Positions 51,306 to 52,886 of a stretch of 52,886 bases of DNA are shown here, piece after piece; the stretch's first letter is position 1; each line of letters begins with the position of its first letter. The position numbers and the translations under genes were made by a program. The notes beneath the pieces were generated by a model. That model worked only from the letters and a program-made list of their open reading frames with translations, made no database searches and had not been told where the DNA came from. The stretch is from JADKFD01 sp964561825 (GTDB lineage: Bacteria > Pseudomonadota > Gammaproteobacteria > Xanthomonadales > SZUA-5), in NCBI GenBank assembly GCA_964561825.1, contig CAZLSB010000002.1, positions 1-52,886 of the forward strand. Direction: 5' to 3'.

Positions 51306-51513
51306 AGGCAGCAAACTCGGATGGGCGACGTGCAGCCCGCATCAGACTCGCAAGCGCCTACAAAGGTTCCTGTTGAATAAGGCGCTGCGATGAGCGGTTG
51401 GGTTTCGCGCGCCATCGAATGGCGTCGAACGCCCAAGGGAACCTCTGCACAAGGTCGTCGTTGGGAGCGCTCTTTTTCAGCCCAAAAAAGCACGCGGATG
51501 AATCTCACCACAC

Positions 51514-51631
51514 GGATCGAGCCGAGTGGGTTCGACCTGCGCTTCATCGGTCGACCGCTTTTGGCCGTTGGAGCGTTGAAGAGTCCGCGCGCAGCGCGGA
51601 CCCAGCGTCGAAGCTTCGCGCCACTGTCAAT
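51514..51631 (+). repeat. dispersed intergenic repeat, family 2, copy 2
   Basis: It starts with GGATCGAGCCG and GTTCGACCTGC, then shares about 95 bp with 11301-11394. It contains a perfect hairpin, GTCCGCGC-GCA-GCGCGGAC (51583-51601), of which the 11.3-kb copy keeps a degenerate form. The ATCGGTCGA block with the preceding TTCGACC forms a second, longer inverted pair. Confidence 0.78.
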
Positions 51632-51938
51632 AGTTTCTGTCGAATTCGGTACCGCGCCGTTCGACAAATTGCCGGTATTCCTTGACCAATTGGATCGCCC
51701 CTTCAGGACTCCGTCACGCATGGCAAGCCGACCCAGGGCGCTGCGTCCCGTGAGGGGGGAGGCAATATCAGCCCCGCGCTATGCGAGTGGTGTGCTCGGT
51801 CTCGGGAGTCGTAGACCCGTCGCATGGACGGATGTGTTCAGCAGCGCCACAGAATTTGAGTGCCACGCCGGCAACATCATGGCCGGCGTCGCGCTAAAGG
51901 GCACGTAAGCCAAATAGCGTTGCGTTCAGTTTTTGTGG

Positions 51939-51956
51939 GTTCGGACTTGACCGAAC
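51939..51956. repeat. REP-like hairpin related to family 1
   Basis: GTTCGG-ACTTGA-CCGAAC, preceded by GTGG and followed by GCTTTTGCGG, resembles the GTGGGTTCGA...TCGAACGCTT core of family 1, with compensatory changes in both arms. Such paired changes are what a selected hairpin would show. Confidence 0.55.
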
Positions 51957-52146
51957 GCTTTTGCGGTTGCGGTGGTTCCTGCCGTGCTTGCAGAACGCAG
52001 GACAAGCCAAAGCAGAAGCGTTTGGACAAGTGTGAACCCAGTGCTCCCGTGAAGGCGTGCACATCGCACGGTTAAGGTCCGTGCCGGTGTCGCAGCGCTG
52101 CGGAACGGTTCAGAGGGCGGGGAGGCGCGAGCCTAACCCCTATCAT

Positions 52147-52229
52147 CCTAGAAACCTCAGTTGACCTCTTCCTATCACCCATAACACCATGATTCTTTGG
52201 ACTTTTCAGCACTTTGATCGGTTCACCTA
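52147..52229 (+). repeat. 83-bp dispersed repeat, copy B
   Basis: This is the inverted counterpart of positions 1-83, with nine mismatches. Its plus strand still reads ETSVDLF then SPIT and a TGA, the same C-terminal tail as the Ig-like fragment at 38-220, but the DNA upstream no longer encodes an Ig-like repeat. It is therefore a detached gene-end fragment. Confidence 0.8.
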
Positions 52230-52277
52230 TTGGGTGAGTCCGCTAGCGGGCAGATTGCACGGTTCTGGGGGGGGTGA

Positions 52278-52314
52278 GAACCGGCGCCTTGCGCCGCATG
52301 CGGCGCGCCGGTTC
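52278..52314. repeat. long nested palindrome
   Basis: GAACCGGCGC (52278-52287) pairs with GCGCCGGTTC (52305-52314). The loop contains a perfect 16-bp palindrome, GCGCCGCATGCGGCGC (52291-52306), so two alternative hairpins compete. It lies about 50 bp beyond the 83-bp repeat copy B, in gene-free DNA. Confidence 0.8.
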
Positions 52315-52545
52315 GCACGCCAGCTTGCGGGCCGGGGGCCGGGACATGGCTGCGTTGCAACTCGTTGGAATAGCAGAGCTATTCGTCCGGCGACATGGAA
52401 ACCCGATTCATCGCCCGCTTGGGCGCAGTTTGTTGCGGCTTGGGCTGGCGCGCGGGCCAGCGATCGGGAGGCCTTGGTGCAGATATGCGGGTGTTTGACG
52501 CACAACTGCGAAGGTGCGGTGCGTGTTTACCCGGGTCCTCATAGC

Positions 52546-52640
52546 ATGGATCGAGCCGTGGGGGGTTCAACCTGCATTTCATCGGTCGAACGCTTTCGGC
52601 CGCTGGTGCGCTAAAGAGCCCTGCGCGTGACTGACCGCGC
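52546..52640 (+). repeat. dispersed intergenic repeat, family 2, copy 3 (degenerate)
   Basis: GGATCGAGCCG, GTTCAACCTGC, TTCATCGGTCGAACGCTTTC and GGCCGCTGGTGCG align with the copies at 51514 and 11301. The right part, with the GTCCGCGC hairpin, has decayed. Confidence 0.65.
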
Positions 52641-52665
52641 TTTGTCCCTCGCTCTGCTAGCAATC

Positions 52666-52698
52666 ACCAGTGAGCGCGAGTGCATCGCGCTCACTGGT
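52666..52698 (-). terminator. hairpin downstream of the last gene
   Basis: ACCAGTGAGCGCGA (52666-52679) and TCGCGCTCACTGGT (52685-52698) form a perfect 14-bp stem with a 5-base loop, 10 bp past the stop of the minus-strand gene. The following bases are not a U-tract, but the stem is strong enough to be its transcription end. Confidence 0.7.
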
Positions 52699-52708
52699 TT
52701 ACCGACAA

Positions 52709-52886
52709 CTACGGATTGCGTGAATCAAACACCACGACATCTTGCGGATTGCGGATCGTGAAGTACTGACCGGTTACGCCATCGCCATAGGTGGGAAAGC
52801 CCAACGTGCGGATTTTCACGTTCTGACTAACCGCCATGCAGAACGACACCTCGGTGGGGTTGTTGCCATCAATGACGCCACCGACC
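52709..52886 (-). CDS. C-terminal part of an unrecognised protein (runs off the window)
   Basis: The minus-strand frame is open from the right edge to a TAG at 52709-52711, giving 58 visible residues. They include NNPTEVSFCMAVSQNVK, an RTLGFPTYGDG turn and the end VVVFDSRNP. The alternating strand pattern and polar turns suggest a beta-rich, perhaps exported, domain; I do not recognise the family. A 14-bp hairpin follows directly, as expected for a real gene end. The start lies beyond the window. Confidence 0.6.
   Translation of the reverse strand, partial: VGGVIDGNNPTEVSFCMAVSQNVKIRTLGFPTYGDGVTGQYFTIRNPQDVVVFDSRNP

Larger units (their letters stand above)
51306..52708. other. 1.4-kb gene-poor, repeat-rich region
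   Basis: Open frames here do not resemble known proteins; several translate the repeats themselves, and two of them share the residues RPMK in the same context, which is only the repeat read in one frame. The stretch holds two copies of repeat family 2, one REP-like hairpin, a CGCCGGC/GCCGGCG hairpin (51866-51888), copy B of the 83-bp repeat and a long cruciform-prone palindrome. The dsbD promoter must lie in its left end. No gene is called. Confidence 0.6.

Noticed and set aside
51302..51721. 139-residue minus-strand open frame as a gene
   Set aside because: It overlaps the dsbD start and translates the dispersed repeats; residues shared with another frame at 52379-52663 come from the repeat itself.

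Overview
The window reads as chromosomal DNA of a moderately GC-rich gammaproteobacterium, most plausibly a Xanthomonadales (Lysobacterales)-type organism. This is inferred from gene content, not from a marker gene: a 180-kDa-type NAD-glutamate dehydrogenase, a DUF2339/DUF3999 pair, glnA-ntrB-ntrC behind a sigma-54 promoter, many exported S9/DUF885/M23/S41 peptidases, an orphan tryptophan-halogenase-like enzyme, and the decayed remains of an aryl-polyene (xanthomonadin-type) pigment locus. I saw no rRNA, tRNA, CRISPR array, transposase or phage gene.

Layout. 1-0.5 kb: broken pieces of an Ig-like-repeat surface protein, with an 83-bp repeat whose inverted copy lies at 52.1 kb. 0.5-9.1 kb, minus strand: tail-specific protease (prc), lipoate synthesis (lipA, lipB), a secreted S9 peptidase, a secreted DUF885 protein and a SlyD-like prolyl isomerase. 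9.3-11.2 kb: an acyltransferase-3 membrane protein and a convergent membrane protein. 11.5-15.6 kb, minus strand: the nitrogen operon glnA-ntrB-ntrC, with a sigma-54 promoter and two NtrC-type enhancer sites 31 bp apart. 15.7-21.4 kb: rsmG, then a signalling block (universal stress protein, DksA-like zinc protein, OmpR-type regulator, hybrid histidine kinase, single-domain receiver, FNR-type regulator). 21.7-28.3 kb: AbgT transporter, orphan NodU-type carbamoyltransferase, rpoH under a perfect CIRCE operator, secB-gpsA. 28.5-39.1 kb: DUF2339/DUF3999 membrane pair and NAD-glutamate dehydrogenase, ending in a clear intrinsic terminator. 39.1-40.5 kb: pseudogene remnants of an HAL-type ammonia lyase, a LolA-like protein and an MMPL-type exporter. 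40.5-45.9 kb: ubiA, divergent halogenase, acs and a LuxR-type regulator. 45.9-51.3 kb, minus strand: anmK, an M23 endopeptidase, a TlpA-like thioredoxin and a DsbD with a duplicated N-terminal domain. 51.3-52.7 kb: repeat-rich DNA without a convincing gene. The window ends inside an unrecognised minus-strand gene.

Functional themes. Nitrogen is assimilated by GlnA under NtrBC and glutamate is degraded by the NAD-GDH. Envelope protein quality and turnover is served by Prc, the DsbD/TlpA pair, SlyD, SecB, RpoH, the M23 peptidase and AnmK. Energy and redox signalling is represented by the FNR/USP/two-component block. The most unusual points are the decayed aryl-polyene locus, the halogenase without cluster partners, the CIRCE element in front of rpoH, the double-headed DsbD, the atypical cysteine spacing of the FNR-like regulator, and at least two families of short dispersed intergenic repeats.
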